From Pseudomonadota bacterium (GTDB lineage Bacteria > Desulfobacterota > Binatia > Binatales > Binataceae), in assembly GCA_021324455.1 (NCBI GenBank), contig JAJPJA010000042.1:1-64000 (forward strand): 64,000 bases of DNA, in the 5' to 3' direction. The position numbers and the translations under genes were made by a program. The first letter of the stretch is position 1, and each line of letters starts with the position of its first letter. Of this stretch, positions 1-9,956 are shown piece by piece. Under the pieces are notes generated by a model. It saw only the letters and a list, made by a program, of their open reading frames with translations, did not search any database and was not told the origin of the DNA.

Positions 1-303
1 GAGACGCAGAAATTCGTCGAATACGGCAAGCGCATCTTTCACAGCGACAAGCTGCTGGGCGGGACCATCGGCGTGAGCTGCGACATGTGCCATCCCGACG
101 CCGCCAATACGCATCCGGAGACCTATCCGAAATACCAGGTGCAGCTCCAGCGCGTGGCGCTTTTGCGCGACATGATCGAGTGGTGCATCGAGAATCCGGT
201 CAAGGGCCCGACCATGAGCCCCAACGACGAGCGCCTGCGCGCGCTGGAAGCCTACATTCTGGCCCAGCGCAAAGGCGCCGCGCTGGATTACGGCAAGCAT
301 TGA
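1..303 (+). CDS. c-type cytochrome, C-terminal part (5' partial)
   Basis: The frame is open from base 1, so the start lies outside the window; 100 residues remain. A single haem-attachment motif C-D-M-C-H is at residues 27-31 of the visible part, and a candidate axial methionine lies in a P-T-M-S-P context further on, followed by a helix (RLRALEAYIL) typical of the C-terminal helix of class I cytochromes c. It is probably a periplasmic electron carrier or a cytochrome domain of a larger oxidoreductase; the partner cannot be named because the upstream gene is not visible. The helix containing RVALLRDMIEWC recalls Sox-type cytochromes, but I cannot assign it to that system. Confidence 0.8.
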   Translation, partial: ETQKFVEYGKRIFHSDKLLGGTIGVSCDMCHPDAANTHPETYPKYQVQLQRVALLRDMIEWCIENPVKGPTMSPNDERLRALEAYILAQRKGAALDYGKH

Positions 304-358
304 TGCCGCCCGGAAATTTTTCGCGCCCGCGATCGTCCCCTCGCGGTATATTCGGGAT

Positions 359-739
359 ATGATCGAACATGTATCCGTCCCCATAAGCGATTACGACAAG
401 GCCAGAAGGTTTTACACCGAGGCGTTGGCGCCGCTGGACTACGTGTTGCAGCGCGACTACCCGAACGAGGCGGCCGGCTTTTGCGAGGGCGAATCCACCA
501 GCTTCTGGATGGTCAGAAAGGATCGGCCGGTGCAGCCGATCCACGTCGCGATGCGCGCGCCGAGCAAGGAGGCGGTGGGCAGGTTCTACAACGCCGCGCT
601 CAAGGCCGGCGGCAAGGACAACGGCGGTCCGGGATTTCGCCGCCAGTACGGCGACGACTATTACGCCGCCTTCGTGCTCGATCCCGACGGCAACAATATC
701 GAGGCGTGCTATTTCGGCGAGAAGGCACCGCCCGAGTAA
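359..739 (+). CDS. VOC (glyoxalase/bleomycin resistance) family protein
   Basis: 126 residues, one vicinal-oxygen-chelate module pair. The N-terminal MIEHVSVPISDYDKARRFY is the usual first beta-strand plus helix with a candidate metal-binding His at residue 4, and the C-terminal LDPDGNNIEACYF carries the conserved D-P-D-G-N-N-I-E strand with the candidate metal-binding Glu. The family includes glyoxalase I, extradiol dioxygenases and antibiotic-binding proteins; sequence alone does not give the substrate. It starts 55 nt after the cytochrome gene on the same strand and ends shortly before a convergent gene. Confidence 0.8.
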   Translation: MIEHVSVPISDYDKARRFYTEALAPLDYVLQRDYPNEAAGFCEGESTSFWMVRKDRPVQPIHVAMRAPSKEAVGRFYNAALKAGGKDNGGPGFRRQYGDDYYAAFVLDPDGNNIEACYFGEKAPPE

Positions 740-767
740 GGGCAGGTCCGCGCTATCGACGCATGGG

Positions 768-1274
768 TCAGGAATGAGCTGCCGACCCTGAAACGGGCCG
801 CTTGCGGTATCGCATCAGCACGTGGGTGGCGGGGTCCACGTAAAAATCCCCCGCCCGCAGCTCACGTCTGCCGGCGTATCGTTCTATCGAATAGACCCGC
901 CTGCCCCTGGCGGACTTCTCAACCATGGGGTGGCGGACGACGTAGCCGAGCAGGTGGGTTTCGAGCAGGTGGTGATTTTGTTTGTTGGTATTGGGAAAGG
1001 TCTGCCTGATCTCGCTATAGACCTTGTCCCAGTTGCGTCCCACCTGGGAATCGAGCCAGCGGGTGAGCGGGCCCAGGTTGTCGGTAAACTCCTTGCTCTC
1101 GTCGTGCGGGCCGAGGTCGCGATTGCCCATCACCATTTTGCCGGTTTTCGGCAGAGCGCAGCGATCCTCCATGGAGTCGTCGTAAGCCCTGAAGCGCGCG
1201 CGGGTCTTCAGATTGCGGGAATCGGAGCCGCGGCGCGGCTGCTCGGTCAGTACTTTGTGCAAATCCGATCTCAT
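768..1274 (-). CDS. conserved hypothetical protein, 168 aa
   Basis: A basic, soluble-looking protein with no signal peptide or membrane segment. It opens with MRSDLHKVLTEQPRRGS and contains a G-R-N-W-D-K-V-Y-S-E-I segment in the middle; I recall similar short conserved hypothetical proteins from environmental bacteria, but no function is known to me. The ATG at 1274 overlaps by 4 nt (ATGA) the stop of a six-codon mini-ORF (1291-1271, minus strand) that has its own good Shine-Dalgarno AGGAG at 1298-1302. Translation may therefore be coupled to the mini-ORF. The protein is convergent with the VOC gene. Confidence 0.65.
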   Translation of the reverse strand: MRSDLHKVLTEQPRRGSDSRNLKTRARFRAYDDSMEDRCALPKTGKMVMGNRDLGPHDESKEFTDNLGPLTRWLDSQVGRNWDKVYSEIRQTFPNTNKQNHHLLETHLLGYVVRHPMVEKSARGRRVYSIERYAGRRELRAGDFYVDPATHVLMRYRKRPVSGSAAHS

Positions 1275-1291
1275 CGATCGCTTCCGCTCAT
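1271..1291 (-). CDS. six-residue leader-like mini-ORF (MSGSDR)
   Basis: ATG at 1291-1289 encodes M-S-G-S-D-R then TGA at 1273-1271. AGGAG lies 6 nt upstream, an excellent spacing, while the longer gene beginning at 1274 has no separate Shine-Dalgarno. The stop and the next start share ATGA. This is either a translation-coupling leader or the trace of a small indel that separated an original start codon from its gene. Confidence 0.35.
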   Translation of the reverse strand: MSGSDR

Positions 1292-1404
1292 TGAATTCTC
1301 CTGGTGACCGGCCTCGTTCGGAGAATTTTCAATGATGTATGCCAGCCGTAGTTCGGTCAAACGCCGCGGTTTGCCTCCGCGCCGGGAAGCGCTAAAAAGA
1401 GAAC

Positions 1405-2403
1405 ATGCAGGTGCGCAAGCCAATCCGGATTAAGCCGGCGTTCCCTGACCGCGAGCGGATCTGGCGGCTGGTGGAACGCAACGCACCCTATCGTTCGATG
1501 GCGGGGCTGGACGGTTACCGCGAGTACGGGATGCTGTCGGCGCTGCCGTGGTTTCGCGAGCATTGGGCGCTGGATGGACGTGCGCTGATACCCGGTATCG
1601 AGGAGATTTTGCACAGCCCGGCATTCATCGAAGGAGCGCGCCGCGTTTTTGGCGGCGGGGTGGTGCGGCCGATGACGCTGCTGATCAACCTGATGGGACC
1701 GATGCCGGCCGGAACGCCGCATATCGACACGCCCAGCTTCCGCGGCGCGGAGCGCACCAACTTTCCCTTGTGGCTGCTGCTGGTGATGGGCGCGTCGGGG
1801 CTGTTCACGCGCTGGTCGCTGTCGTTGGCCGGCGTGGTGAGCTGGTTTTACGACGGCGCGGGCGGAGAGTTCGAATACTGGCCCGGCGGCGCGAACGCCC
1901 CCGCGGTTTGCGAGCGGCCGCCGTTCGGCAATCTCGCGATCGTGACCGACAGCGACCGCATGTATCATCGGGTGGCGGCGATCGGGCGGCCCGATCAGTA
2001 TCTGGCGCAGGGGAGCATCGGCGCGGATTGCGAGTTGCGCCGCGAGGAGAGCGGGCGCTGGACCATCGTCGAGAGCGGCAGCATACGGGCCGTCTATGAT
2101 CCGGGGCAGGTGCGGGTCTCGCTGCTGTGGAAGGCGATCGTTTTCGAGGATGAAGCCGCCGCCGCGGCCTTCGAGGAGCATTCGGACGACATCACGCTGG
2201 ATGGCACGGCGAGCATCTTCTGCGCCGATCTGCGCGCCCGCGGCGTCAGGTTCGTGGAACCGTCCGATCCCGCCCGCGACCCGCAATGGGCACGCACCCT
2301 GATCGCGAATTACCCGCTGCCGGCGTTCAACCGGCAAGCGGTCGATGAGCAAGACTCCGGCCAGTGTTACGTGCGACTTTTGACCCCGTCGAAAAGACTG
2401 TGA
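1405..2403 (+). CDS. hypothetical protein with HxD...H motif, possible 2OG-Fe(II)-type beta-helix fold
   Basis: 332 residues, no signal peptide. A G-T-P-H-I-D-T-P segment (His106, Asp108) is followed about 80 residues later by D-S-D-R-M-Y-H-R-V (His188), the spacing and order seen for the iron ligands of 2-oxoglutarate/Fe(II) dioxygenases, with candidate 2OG-binding arginines at 195 or 237. This assignment is inference from ligand pattern only; no family name is recognised. The ATG at 1405 is the first in frame, preceded by AAAAGAG. The gene stands alone between a divergent unknown gene and the restriction-modification insert. Confidence 0.6.
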   Translation: MQVRKPIRIKPAFPDRERIWRLVERNAPYRSMAGLDGYREYGMLSALPWFREHWALDGRALIPGIEEILHSPAFIEGARRVFGGGVVRPMTLLINLMGPMPAGTPHIDTPSFRGAERTNFPLWLLLVMGASGLFTRWSLSLAGVVSWFYDGAGGEFEYWPGGANAPAVCERPPFGNLAIVTDSDRMYHRVAAIGRPDQYLAQGSIGADCELRREESGRWTIVESGSIRAVYDPGQVRVSLLWKAIVFEDEAAAAAFEEHSDDITLDGTASIFCADLRARGVRFVEPSDPARDPQWARTLIANYPLPAFNRQAVDEQDSGQCYVRLLTPSKRL

Positions 2404-2598
2404 TTCTTCCAGCAGTCCGTCGGGCGCCCCCGCGCATCCAAGTAAAGGCGCAAGAGCGGCGATAACTGGACTTTGCCGACAAGGGCGTTCCCGCGCCGGT
2501 GCATCAGAATCCGCAGACAATTCCCGAAGATAAATGGCCTTCCAGCAACAGGCTGCGAGACGCGGGGTTCTGGGTGTTCACAAGATAAGAAAGTAAAA

Positions 2599-2627
2599 TT
2601 GGCAATTTCGGGCACGTCGGCTATTCT
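2599..2627 (+). promoter_or_regulatory. sigma70-type promoter of the restriction-modification pair
   Basis: TTGGCA (2599-2604), 17-nt spacer, TATTCT (2622-2627). The predicted transcript start near 2634 lies just upstream of the GTG at 2662, which supports that start over the farther in-frame ATG at 2473. Confidence 0.45.
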
Positions 2628-2661
2628 TCCCGATTGGGTCAATGGCCGAGGATCCCGTCTG

Positions 2662-3528
2662 GTGGAAGTGCAGCAATTGAAGCTTTGGGCCAAAACAACG
2701 GAGACGAGCCCTGCCACGGTCTTTTCGGAAGTATTTGGCCAGCAGATACAACGACGTCTCAGACCCCCTCTCAAATGGGCGGGCGGCAAGCGCTGGCAGG
2801 TGCCGCATGTGCTGATGCTCTGGGATGGGCATCGCCATCGACGGCTGGTAGAGCCGTTTTGTGGCGGGCTGGCAGTTACTCTGGGGCTGATGCCGCGTAT
2901 GGCGTTACTGAACGATATCAATCCCCACCTGGTTAACTTCTATAAATGGCTAAAACGGGGCTTGGTTATTTCGCTGCCAATGACGAATGACGAGAGCGTT
3001 TTCTACGATCATCGTGAGCGATTCAATGAGCTTCTGCGAGTCGGTCAAGGCGAGAGCGCTGAGGCAGCGGCTCTGTTTTATTATCTAAACCGTACGGGTT
3101 ATAACGGTCTGTGCCGCTTTAACCGACGCGGAGAGTTTAACGTCCCATTTGGTCGCTATTCGCGCATCACCTACACTCGGGACTTCACAGCCTACCGAAC
3201 TCTGTTTGCGAATTGGGAGTTCACACACAGCGACTTTGAGAACATACCTCTCAAGCCCACTGACTTCGTGTATGCAGACCCGCCGTACGACGTTGAATTC
3301 CGTCAGTACTCAAAAGACGGCTTTAGCTGGGACGAGCAGGTACGGACAGCGCGCCGGCTGGCACGCCATCCTGGTCCCGTAGTCCTTTCTAATCAAGCCA
3401 CCGAGCGAATAACTTCGCTATACGAGACGCTGGGATTTACGCTCAAATTTCTCCAGGCACCGCGCATGATCAGCTGCACCGGAGATCGAACGCCCGCCAG
3501 AGAGGTACTCGCGATAAAAAACTTCTGA
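2662..3528 (+). CDS. D12-class (Dam-like) N6-adenine DNA methyltransferase
   Basis: Transfers methyl from S-adenosylmethionine to the N6 of adenine in a short DNA site. Motifs of the D12/Dam family are in order: K-W-A-G-G-K at about residue 38 (motif X), V-E-P-F-C-G-G (motif I, SAM binding) and D-P-P-Y at residues 206-209 (catalytic motif IV). The frame is open back to an ATG at 2473, but those extra 63 residues are Arg/Pro-rich and unlike a Dam N-terminus, and a promoter lies inside them; GTG 2662 is preferred. Only 3 nt separate the stop from the following nuclease gene. Codon use is noticeably more A/T-rich than in the neighbours, suggesting acquisition. The target sequence cannot be read from the protein. 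Confidence 0.85.
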   Translation: MEVQQLKLWAKTTETSPATVFSEVFGQQIQRRLRPPLKWAGGKRWQVPHVLMLWDGHRHRRLVEPFCGGLAVTLGLMPRMALLNDINPHLVNFYKWLKRGLVISLPMTNDESVFYDHRERFNELLRVGQGESAEAAALFYYLNRTGYNGLCRFNRRGEFNVPFGRYSRITYTRDFTAYRTLFANWEFTHSDFENIPLKPTDFVYADPPYDVEFRQYSKDGFSWDEQVRTARRLARHPGPVVLSNQATERITSLYETLGFTLKFLQAPRMISCTGDRTPAREVLAIKNF

Positions 3529-3531
3529 ACG

Positions 3532-3948
3532 ATGCCTTCCCGAAATACAACCACCGGGTCCGTGCTTGAGGCCATGATTCTTCCTGCATTGATACAAGGT
3601 GGTTACGCGTACCTTACTCAGCAAGATATCGGCCAACGCTTTGGAGGGGGCCGGCATTTCGTGGACGTGATCGCTGAAAGAGAGAATCGCAGATACCTAA
3701 TCTCTCTCAAATGGCAGCAGGTGTCCGGTACCGCGGAGCAAAAGGTCCCTTTCGAGGTCATATGTCTTGCTCACGCTGTTCTCGAAGGAGCCTTCAACAA
3801 GGCCTATCTCGTATTAGGTGGCGAGGGTTGGAAGCTGCGAAAGTTCTATGTAGATGGGGGCCTCAAGCGTTACCTCTCACACGCGGATAAGGTAGACATC
3901 GTCACTCTTGAAAGGTTCGTAGCGTTAGCCAACCAGGGAAAACTCTGA
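3532..3948 (+). CDS. PD-(D/E)XK-type restriction endonuclease, partner of the D12 methylase
   Basis: 138 residues. The core reads R-H-F-V-D-V-I-A (Asp45), then Y-L-I-S-L-K-W-Q (Ser58-x-Lys60), matching the beta-hairpin of PD-(D/E)XK nucleases, except that the usual acid before x-Lys is Ser. Glu69 or Glu75 in the following helix could supply the missing carboxylate, as in the Cfr10I/NgoMIV/EcoRII-type enzymes with a migrated glutamate. Glu13 in the first helix is a further candidate ligand. The gene is 3 nt behind the methylase, giving a classical M-R type II operon. The nuclease assignment rests on motif and context; the cut site is unknown. Confidence 0.7.
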   Translation: MPSRNTTTGSVLEAMILPALIQGGYAYLTQQDIGQRFGGGRHFVDVIAERENRRYLISLKWQQVSGTAEQKVPFEVICLAHAVLEGAFNKAYLVLGGEGWKLRKFYVDGGLKRYLSHADKVDIVTLERFVALANQGKL

Positions 3949-4093
3949 TACCGCGTCGGGCAAGCCCTTTGATTCAACGCCGCCAAGACCGGATAATTTC
4001 GGTTTCATAGGACGCCACGGCAGTGCTTGCTGCCGCAACTTGAACCCCGTCGAGTCGGTAAGCGGCGCTGAATGAGGCAAAGAGGAAGTCGCC

Positions 4094-5497
<1,404 letters not shown>

Positions 5498-5521
5498 TCG
5501 GGAGGCAAGGAGCACAGCATC

Positions 5522-6127
5522 ATGCGCGCATTCAAGACGTTCAGCGGACGGGTGGCGCCGCTGGACAAGGCCAACGTCGATACCGACCAGATCATTCCCA
5601 AGCAGTTTCTCAAGGCGATCGTGCGCAGCGGTCTGGCGCGCGGTCTGTTCTTTGACTGGCGCTACCGCGCGGACGGATCCGCTGAGCCCGGCTTCGTGCT
5701 CAACGACCCGCGCTATAAGAACGCGTCGATCCTGGTGGCGCGGGCCAATTTCGGGTCCGGCAGCTCGCGCGAGCACGCGGTGTGGGCGCTGGACGATTTC
5801 GGCTTCCGGGCGGTGATCGCGCCCTCATTCGCCGACATCTTCCGCAACAACGCGATGAAAAACGGACTGCTGCCGGTTATTCTAACGGCGGCGGAGGTGG
5901 ATCGCATCTTCGCCGTTGAGGGCGAGCATCCGGGGTACGAGCTGACCATCGACCTTGAGAAACAAACGGTAAGTGATTCCTACGGATGGTCGGCGCGGTT
6001 CGAGATCGAGCCGTTCGCCAAAAAATGCCTGCTCGAAGGACTCGACGATATCGGGTTGACCCTTACCCATGAGAGCAGGATCGCCGCCTATGAAAAGGAG
6101 CATCCGTCGCCCTATCCGACGCGGTGA
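5522..6127 (+). CDS. leuD: 3-isopropylmalate dehydratase, small subunit
   Basis: Swivel-domain partner of LeuC. 201 residues, with the family signatures [11 protein letters not shown] near the N-terminus and [11 protein letters not shown] substrate loop. Start ATG preceded by GGAGGCAAGGAG. Followed 6 nt later by the pseudouridine synthase, probably cotranscribed. Confidence 0.97.
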   Translation: MRAFKTFSGRVAPLDKANVDTDQIIPKQFLKAIVRSGLARGLFFDWRYRADGSAEPGFVLNDPRYKNASILVARANFGSGSSREHAVWALDDFGFRAVIAPSFADIFRNNAMKNGLLPVILTAAEVDRIFAVEGEHPGYELTIDLEKQTVSDSYGWSARFEIEPFAKKCLLEGLDDIGLTLTHESRIAAYEKEHPSPYPTR

Positions 6128-6133
6128 GCGAGC

Positions 6134-7201
6134 TTGAACAGCAGTCACCCTCAACCTGGCTTTCTCTCTCGGAGGAATGCGGGCAAGGGAACAGCGAGAA
6201 TTCTTATTGCTGAGCCGCCGCAGCGGATGCGGCTGGACGCTTATCTTGCGGCGCAGCTGGCGCCGGAGTATTCGCGCTCGCAAATCCTCAAAGCGATCAG
6301 GGCGGGACTGGTGCTGATGAACGAGCGGCCGGCGCGCGCTTCGGATCCGATTCGCCCGGGCGACCGGATCGAGCTTTATCCGGCGCCTCCGAAGCCCGCG
6401 CCGGCGCCGCCGGCGCAGGCCCCGGCGATCGACGTGCTGTTCGCGGATGCGGACCTGATAATGGTCAACAAACCGCCCGGCATGGCGGTGCATCCGTCGC
6501 CCGGGCATCCGCATTCGACCCTGGTCGACGCGCTGGCGGCAAGGTTTCCCGATCTTGCTTCGGTAATCGAACTGGACGGCAGCTGGCGCGCGGGTATAGT
6601 TCATCGTTTGGACAAGGACACCTCGGGCGTGATGGCGGTTGCGCGCAACGCTTTGGCCCGCGCCGCCCTGTCCGGCCAGTTCAAGAATCGCACCGCGGCC
6701 AAGGTGTACGTCGCGATGGTATGGGGACATCCGGCGCGCGACCGCATCATTATCGACCGCCCCATCGGACGCCATCGCACCGAGCGCAAGCGCATGTCGG
6801 TCAGGTCCGACAGCGGGCGCGAGGCGCTGAGCGAGGTGCGCGTGATCGGGCGAAGTAATCTCGAAATGAAGCAGGGCGCGCCGCTCCCGGTCAGCCTGCT
6901 CGCCGTCCGGCCGCGCACCGGGCGGACCCATCAGATCCGCGTGCATCTGTCCTCGATCGGACATCCCTGTCTGGGCGACCCGCTGTACGGGCGGCAGGAG
7001 CGCGAGCGGATTGCGATCGATCGCCAGGCGCTGCACGCCTTCTACCTTGCGCTGACTCATCCGCGAGGCGGCGCGCGCATCGCCGCGACGGCTCCGATCG
7101 CGCCGGATCTGGCGCAATTGATCGAGCGATGCGGTCTGAGCGCGCACGGACTTGGGGAGGCGGTGCTGGAAGCGGCGGAGCGTAGTCTCCTGATAGGCTG
7201 A
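6134..7201 (+). CDS. RluA/RluD-family 23S rRNA pseudouridine synthase
   Basis: Converts uridines of rRNA to pseudouridine. An N-terminal S4 RNA-binding domain (about residues 30-95, with RLDAYLAAQL and SRSQILKAIRAG) precedes the catalytic domain, which holds H-R-L-D-K-D-T-S-G with catalytic Asp160, followed by R-T-G-R-T-H-Q-I-R-V-H. 355 residues from TTG 6134; the homologous region begins before the internal ATG at 6227, so an upstream start is needed, though which non-ATG codon is used is uncertain. Starts 6 nt after leuD. RluD-like by length, but assignment to particular uridines is not possible. Confidence 0.9.
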   Translation: MNSSHPQPGFLSRRNAGKGTARILIAEPPQRMRLDAYLAAQLAPEYSRSQILKAIRAGLVLMNERPARASDPIRPGDRIELYPAPPKPAPAPPAQAPAIDVLFADADLIMVNKPPGMAVHPSPGHPHSTLVDALAARFPDLASVIELDGSWRAGIVHRLDKDTSGVMAVARNALARAALSGQFKNRTAAKVYVAMVWGHPARDRIIIDRPIGRHRTERKRMSVRSDSGREALSEVRVIGRSNLEMKQGAPLPVSLLAVRPRTGRTHQIRVHLSSIGHPCLGDPLYGRQERERIAIDRQALHAFYLALTHPRGGARIAATAPIAPDLAQLIERCGLSAHGLGEAVLEAAERSLLIG

Positions 7202-7242
7202 ATTATGTGCAAGCGGGATGGCAGGGGGCGGCGCCGGGCCGG

Positions 7243-7271
7243 TTGACAGATTGATTTCTGTTGGTTAGTTT
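7243..7271 (+). promoter_or_regulatory. sigma70 promoter of rho
   Basis: TTGACA (7243-7248), 17-nt spacer, TAGTTT (7266-7271). It sits alone in the 261-nt gap before rho and gives a leader of about 185 nt that contains a C-rich run near 7328. Rho genes are commonly autoregulated by Rho-dependent termination in such leaders; that is family knowledge, not shown here. Confidence 0.65.
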
Positions 7272-7462
7272 TGCTTTAGGTCTCTCACCAAGACTCCTTC
7301 GGGGATCGGGACTCCTAAGCTCGCAGGCCCCCCCTCCCACGGCGCTGGGCGCTTTAACCAGTTTTCAAATTCGTCGAGCGGGGAGCGGTTAAAAAAAGCT
7401 CTGTGCGGCGAGACTAATATCCGGAATGGATCAGTTTTTGCCAGCCCATCGGTGGAGGATTA

Positions 7463-8989
7463 GTGCAACACCAGTCATCAGGTAGGAAGTATCGCGGACG
7501 GAACATGGGCAAGCCTCGCGGTGTGCCCAAGAACGATGTCCAGCAGGTGGAGGAGGTGGATTCGCTGCCAGGAGCCGCGGAAGCGTCCCGGGGCGGCGCT
7601 GAGGCGCCCAACGGTAGCGCGGGGATGGGAGGCGTCGCCGTCAATGGCGGTGCGACTTCCGTGGCCACGCCGGCCGCCGGCGCACCGCCCTATGCCCCGG
7701 GACCGGGCGTCAGCTCGGGCGTGGTCAGCGAGGGCGGGGTCCTCAACCTCAAAGCGCTCAAGAGCGCCAAAATCACCGAGCTGGCCCATATCGCCCGCGA
7801 TTACAACATCGACGGCGCGACCAACATGCGCAAACAGGAGATGATCTTCTCCATCCTGCAGGCGCAGTCGGCCAAGAACGGGTCAATTCTGGGCGAAGGA
7901 GTGCTGGAAATCCTGCCCGACGGATTCGGTTTCCTGCGCGCGCCGGACTACAACTATCTGCCCGGCCCCGACGACATCTACATCTCGCCCAGCCAGATCC
8001 GCAAATTCAACCTGCGCACCGGCGACATCGTGTCGGGCCTGATCCGGCCGCCCAAGGAGGGCGAACGCTACTTCGCCCTGCTCAAGGTCGAGTCGATCAA
8101 CTACGAGGAACCGGAAAAGGCGCGCGACAAGATCCTGTTCGACAATCTGACGCCGCTGTATCCGCAGGAGCGCATCAAGCTCGAATTCGACCACGAGGAC
8201 TACACCACCCGCATCATCGATTTGGTGGCGCCGATCGGCAAGGGGCAGCGCGGGCTTATCGTGGCGGCGCCGTTTACCGGCAAGACCATGATGCTGCAGG
8301 CGCTGGCCCGCGCCATCGCCCATAACCATCCTGAAATCGTCCTGATCGTGCTGCTGGTCGATGAACGTCCCGAGGAAGTCACCGACATGCTGCGCTCGGT
8401 CAAGGGCGAGGTGGTAAGCTCCACCTTCGACGAGCCGGCCACGCGCCACGTGCAGGTGGCTGAGATGGTGATCGAAAAGGCCAAGCGGCTGGTCGAGCAT
8501 GGCCGCGACGTGGTGATCCTGCTCGACTCGATCACGCGCCTGGCGCGCGCTTACAACACCGTGGTGCCGCCCTCGGGCAAGATCCTGTCGGGCGGCGTGG
8601 ATTCCAACGCGCTGCATAAGCCCAAGAAGTTCTTCGGCGCGGCCCGCAATACGGAAGACGGCGGCAGCCTGACGATCATCGCCACCGCTTTGGTGGATAC
8701 CGGCAGCCGCATGGACGAGGTCATTTTCGAGGAGTTTAAAGGCACCGGCAACCAGCAAGTGGCGCTGGATCGCCGGCTGCTGGAAAAGCGCATCTTCCCC
8801 ACCATCGATATCCAGCGCTCGACCACGCGCAAGGAAGAGCTGCTGCTGCCGCGCAGCACGCTCAACCGGGTCTGGATCCTGCGCAAGCTGCTGTCGCAGC
8901 TCAACGCGGTCGAGGCGATGGAGTTCCTGTTGGACAAGATGCAGGGGACCAAGACCAACGACGAGTTTTTGGAGTCGATGAACAATTAA
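7463..8989 (+). CDS. rho: transcription termination factor Rho
   Basis: Hexameric RNA-dependent ATPase/helicase. GTG 7463 follows GTGGAGG at 4-5 nt; an ATG at 7505 is a weaker alternative. Residues 1-90 are Gly/Ala/Pro-rich low complexity, an extension before the Rho_N helices ([18 protein letters not shown]) and the cold-shock-type RNA-binding domain ([15 protein letters not shown]). The ATPase core has Walker A A-A-P-F-T-G-K-T with Lys274 and Walker B V-V-I-L-L-D-S. The residue three before the Walker lysine is Phe271 where E. coli Rho has Lys181 (P-K-A-G-K-T). Length 508 against about 420 in E. coli because of the N-terminal extension. Confidence 0.97.
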   Translation: MQHQSSGRKYRGRNMGKPRGVPKNDVQQVEEVDSLPGAAEASRGGAEAPNGSAGMGGVAVNGGATSVATPAAGAPPYAPGPGVSSGVVSEGGVLNLKALKSAKITELAHIARDYNIDGATNMRKQEMIFSILQAQSAKNGSILGEGVLEILPDGFGFLRAPDYNYLPGPDDIYISPSQIRKFNLRTGDIVSGLIRPPKEGERYFALLKVESINYEEPEKARDKILFDNLTPLYPQERIKLEFDHEDYTTRIIDLVAPIGKGQRGLIVAAPFTGKTMMLQALARAIAHNHPEIVLIVLLVDERPEEVTDMLRSVKGEVVSSTFDEPATRHVQVAEMVIEKAKRLVEHGRDVVILLDSITRLARAYNTVVPPSGKILSGGVDSNALHKPKKFFGAARNTEDGGSLTIIATALVDTGSRMDEVIFEEFKGTGNQQVALDRRLLEKRIFPTIDIQRSTTRKEELLLPRSTLNRVWILRKLLSQLNAVEAMEFLLDKMQGTKTNDEFLESMNN

Positions 8990-9058
8990 GCGTCTTTCGC
9001 CGGTGCGCGGCAGTTGGTAAAAGGAAAAGCTCAGCCCGGAGGCAATTAAAGGCAATCC

Positions 9059-9826
9059 ATGACCGAAATCAGCATGAAGCAGCTTTTGGAGGCTGGTGTC
9101 CATTTCGGGCATCAGACCAGCCGTTGGAACCCGAAGATGCGGCCCTACATCTTCGGCGCGCGCAACGGGATCCATATCATCGACCTGCAGCAGACCGTCA
9201 AGATGTTCCGCACCTCTTACGACTTCGTACGCGACCTGGTCGCCGCCGGCGGCACCATTCTGTTCGTGGGCACCAAGAAGCAGGCCCAGGACATCGTGCG
9301 CGAAGAAGCCGAGCGCTGCGGCATGTTTTACGTCAACAACCGCTGGCTGGGCGGGATGCTGACCAATTTTCAGACCATCCGCGCCTCGATCGATCGGCTT
9401 AAGAAGCTTGAGGAGCAGATGAGCGACCCGGCCATGGTCAACGCGCTGACCAAGAAAGAGATGAGCGAGATCGGACGCGAGCACGCCAAGCTGATGGCGA
9501 CGCTGGGCGGAATCAAGAACATGCGCCGGCTGCCCGACGCCCTGTTCGTGATTGACACCAAGAAGGAAGAGATCGCGGTGGCCGAGGCCAACCGGCTCAA
9601 TATCCCGGTGGTGGCCGTGGTCGACACCAACTGCGACCCCGATCTGATCGCCTACCGGGTACCGGGCAACGACGACGCGATTCGCGCGATCAAGCTGTTC
9701 ACCGCCGCCGTCGCCGACGCGGTGCTCGAGGGCAAGCAGCTGCAGGAAGAGCGCCAGAAGGGCCAGTCCGATTTGGGCGCGGCGCAGGAGCCGGCGCCCG
9801 GCCCCGAAGCGCCGCAGGCGGTTTAA
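9059..9826 (+). CDS. rpsB: 30S ribosomal protein S2
   Basis: 255 residues with the S2 signatures [12 protein letters not shown] and [10 protein letters not shown]. The C-terminal tail from about residue 230 is Gln/Pro/Ala-rich. Begins 69 nt after rho without an obvious terminator between them, and is followed by tsf in the usual order. Confidence 0.98.
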   Translation: MTEISMKQLLEAGVHFGHQTSRWNPKMRPYIFGARNGIHIIDLQQTVKMFRTSYDFVRDLVAAGGTILFVGTKKQAQDIVREEAERCGMFYVNNRWLGGMLTNFQTIRASIDRLKKLEEQMSDPAMVNALTKKEMSEIGREHAKLMATLGGIKNMRRLPDALFVIDTKKEEIAVAEANRLNIPVVAVVDTNCDPDLIAYRVPGNDDAIRAIKLFTAAVADAVLEGKQLQEERQKGQSDLGAAQEPAPGPEAPQAV

Positions 9827-9840
9827 GCCGCGGCGGTACG

Positions 9841-9862
9841 CCGTCCGCCGCGCGGCGGACGG
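9841..9862 (+). other. strong hairpin between rpsB and tsf, no T-tract
   Basis: Perfect 9-bp stem CCGTCCGCC/GGCGGACGG around GCGC. No uridine run follows, so it is not a standard intrinsic terminator. It may tune readthrough or stabilise the rpsB mRNA end. Confidence 0.5.
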
Positions 9863-9871
9863 ATCACATGG

Positions 9872-9900
9872 CGGTCAATTTTGAAATGCCGGCGTATACT
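9872..9900 (+). promoter_or_regulatory. possible promoter before tsf
   Basis: TATACT at 9895-9900 is a good -10, but the hexamer 17 nt upstream (CGGTCA) is a poor -35. A separate tsf promoter behind the rpsB hairpin would fit. Confidence 0.3.
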
Positions 9901-9956
9901 GACCTGCATCCGCCGGGACCATATCAAGCAGGAATCATTCAGGTAGGAAAAAGCTC

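Noticed and set aside
2473-2661. 63-residue N-terminal extension of the methylase
   Set aside because: Arg/Pro-rich, unlike Dam N-termini, and the promoter candidate lies inside it.
9841-9862. intrinsic terminator between rpsB and tsf
   Set aside because: The stem is strong, but no T-run follows; kept only as a hairpin.
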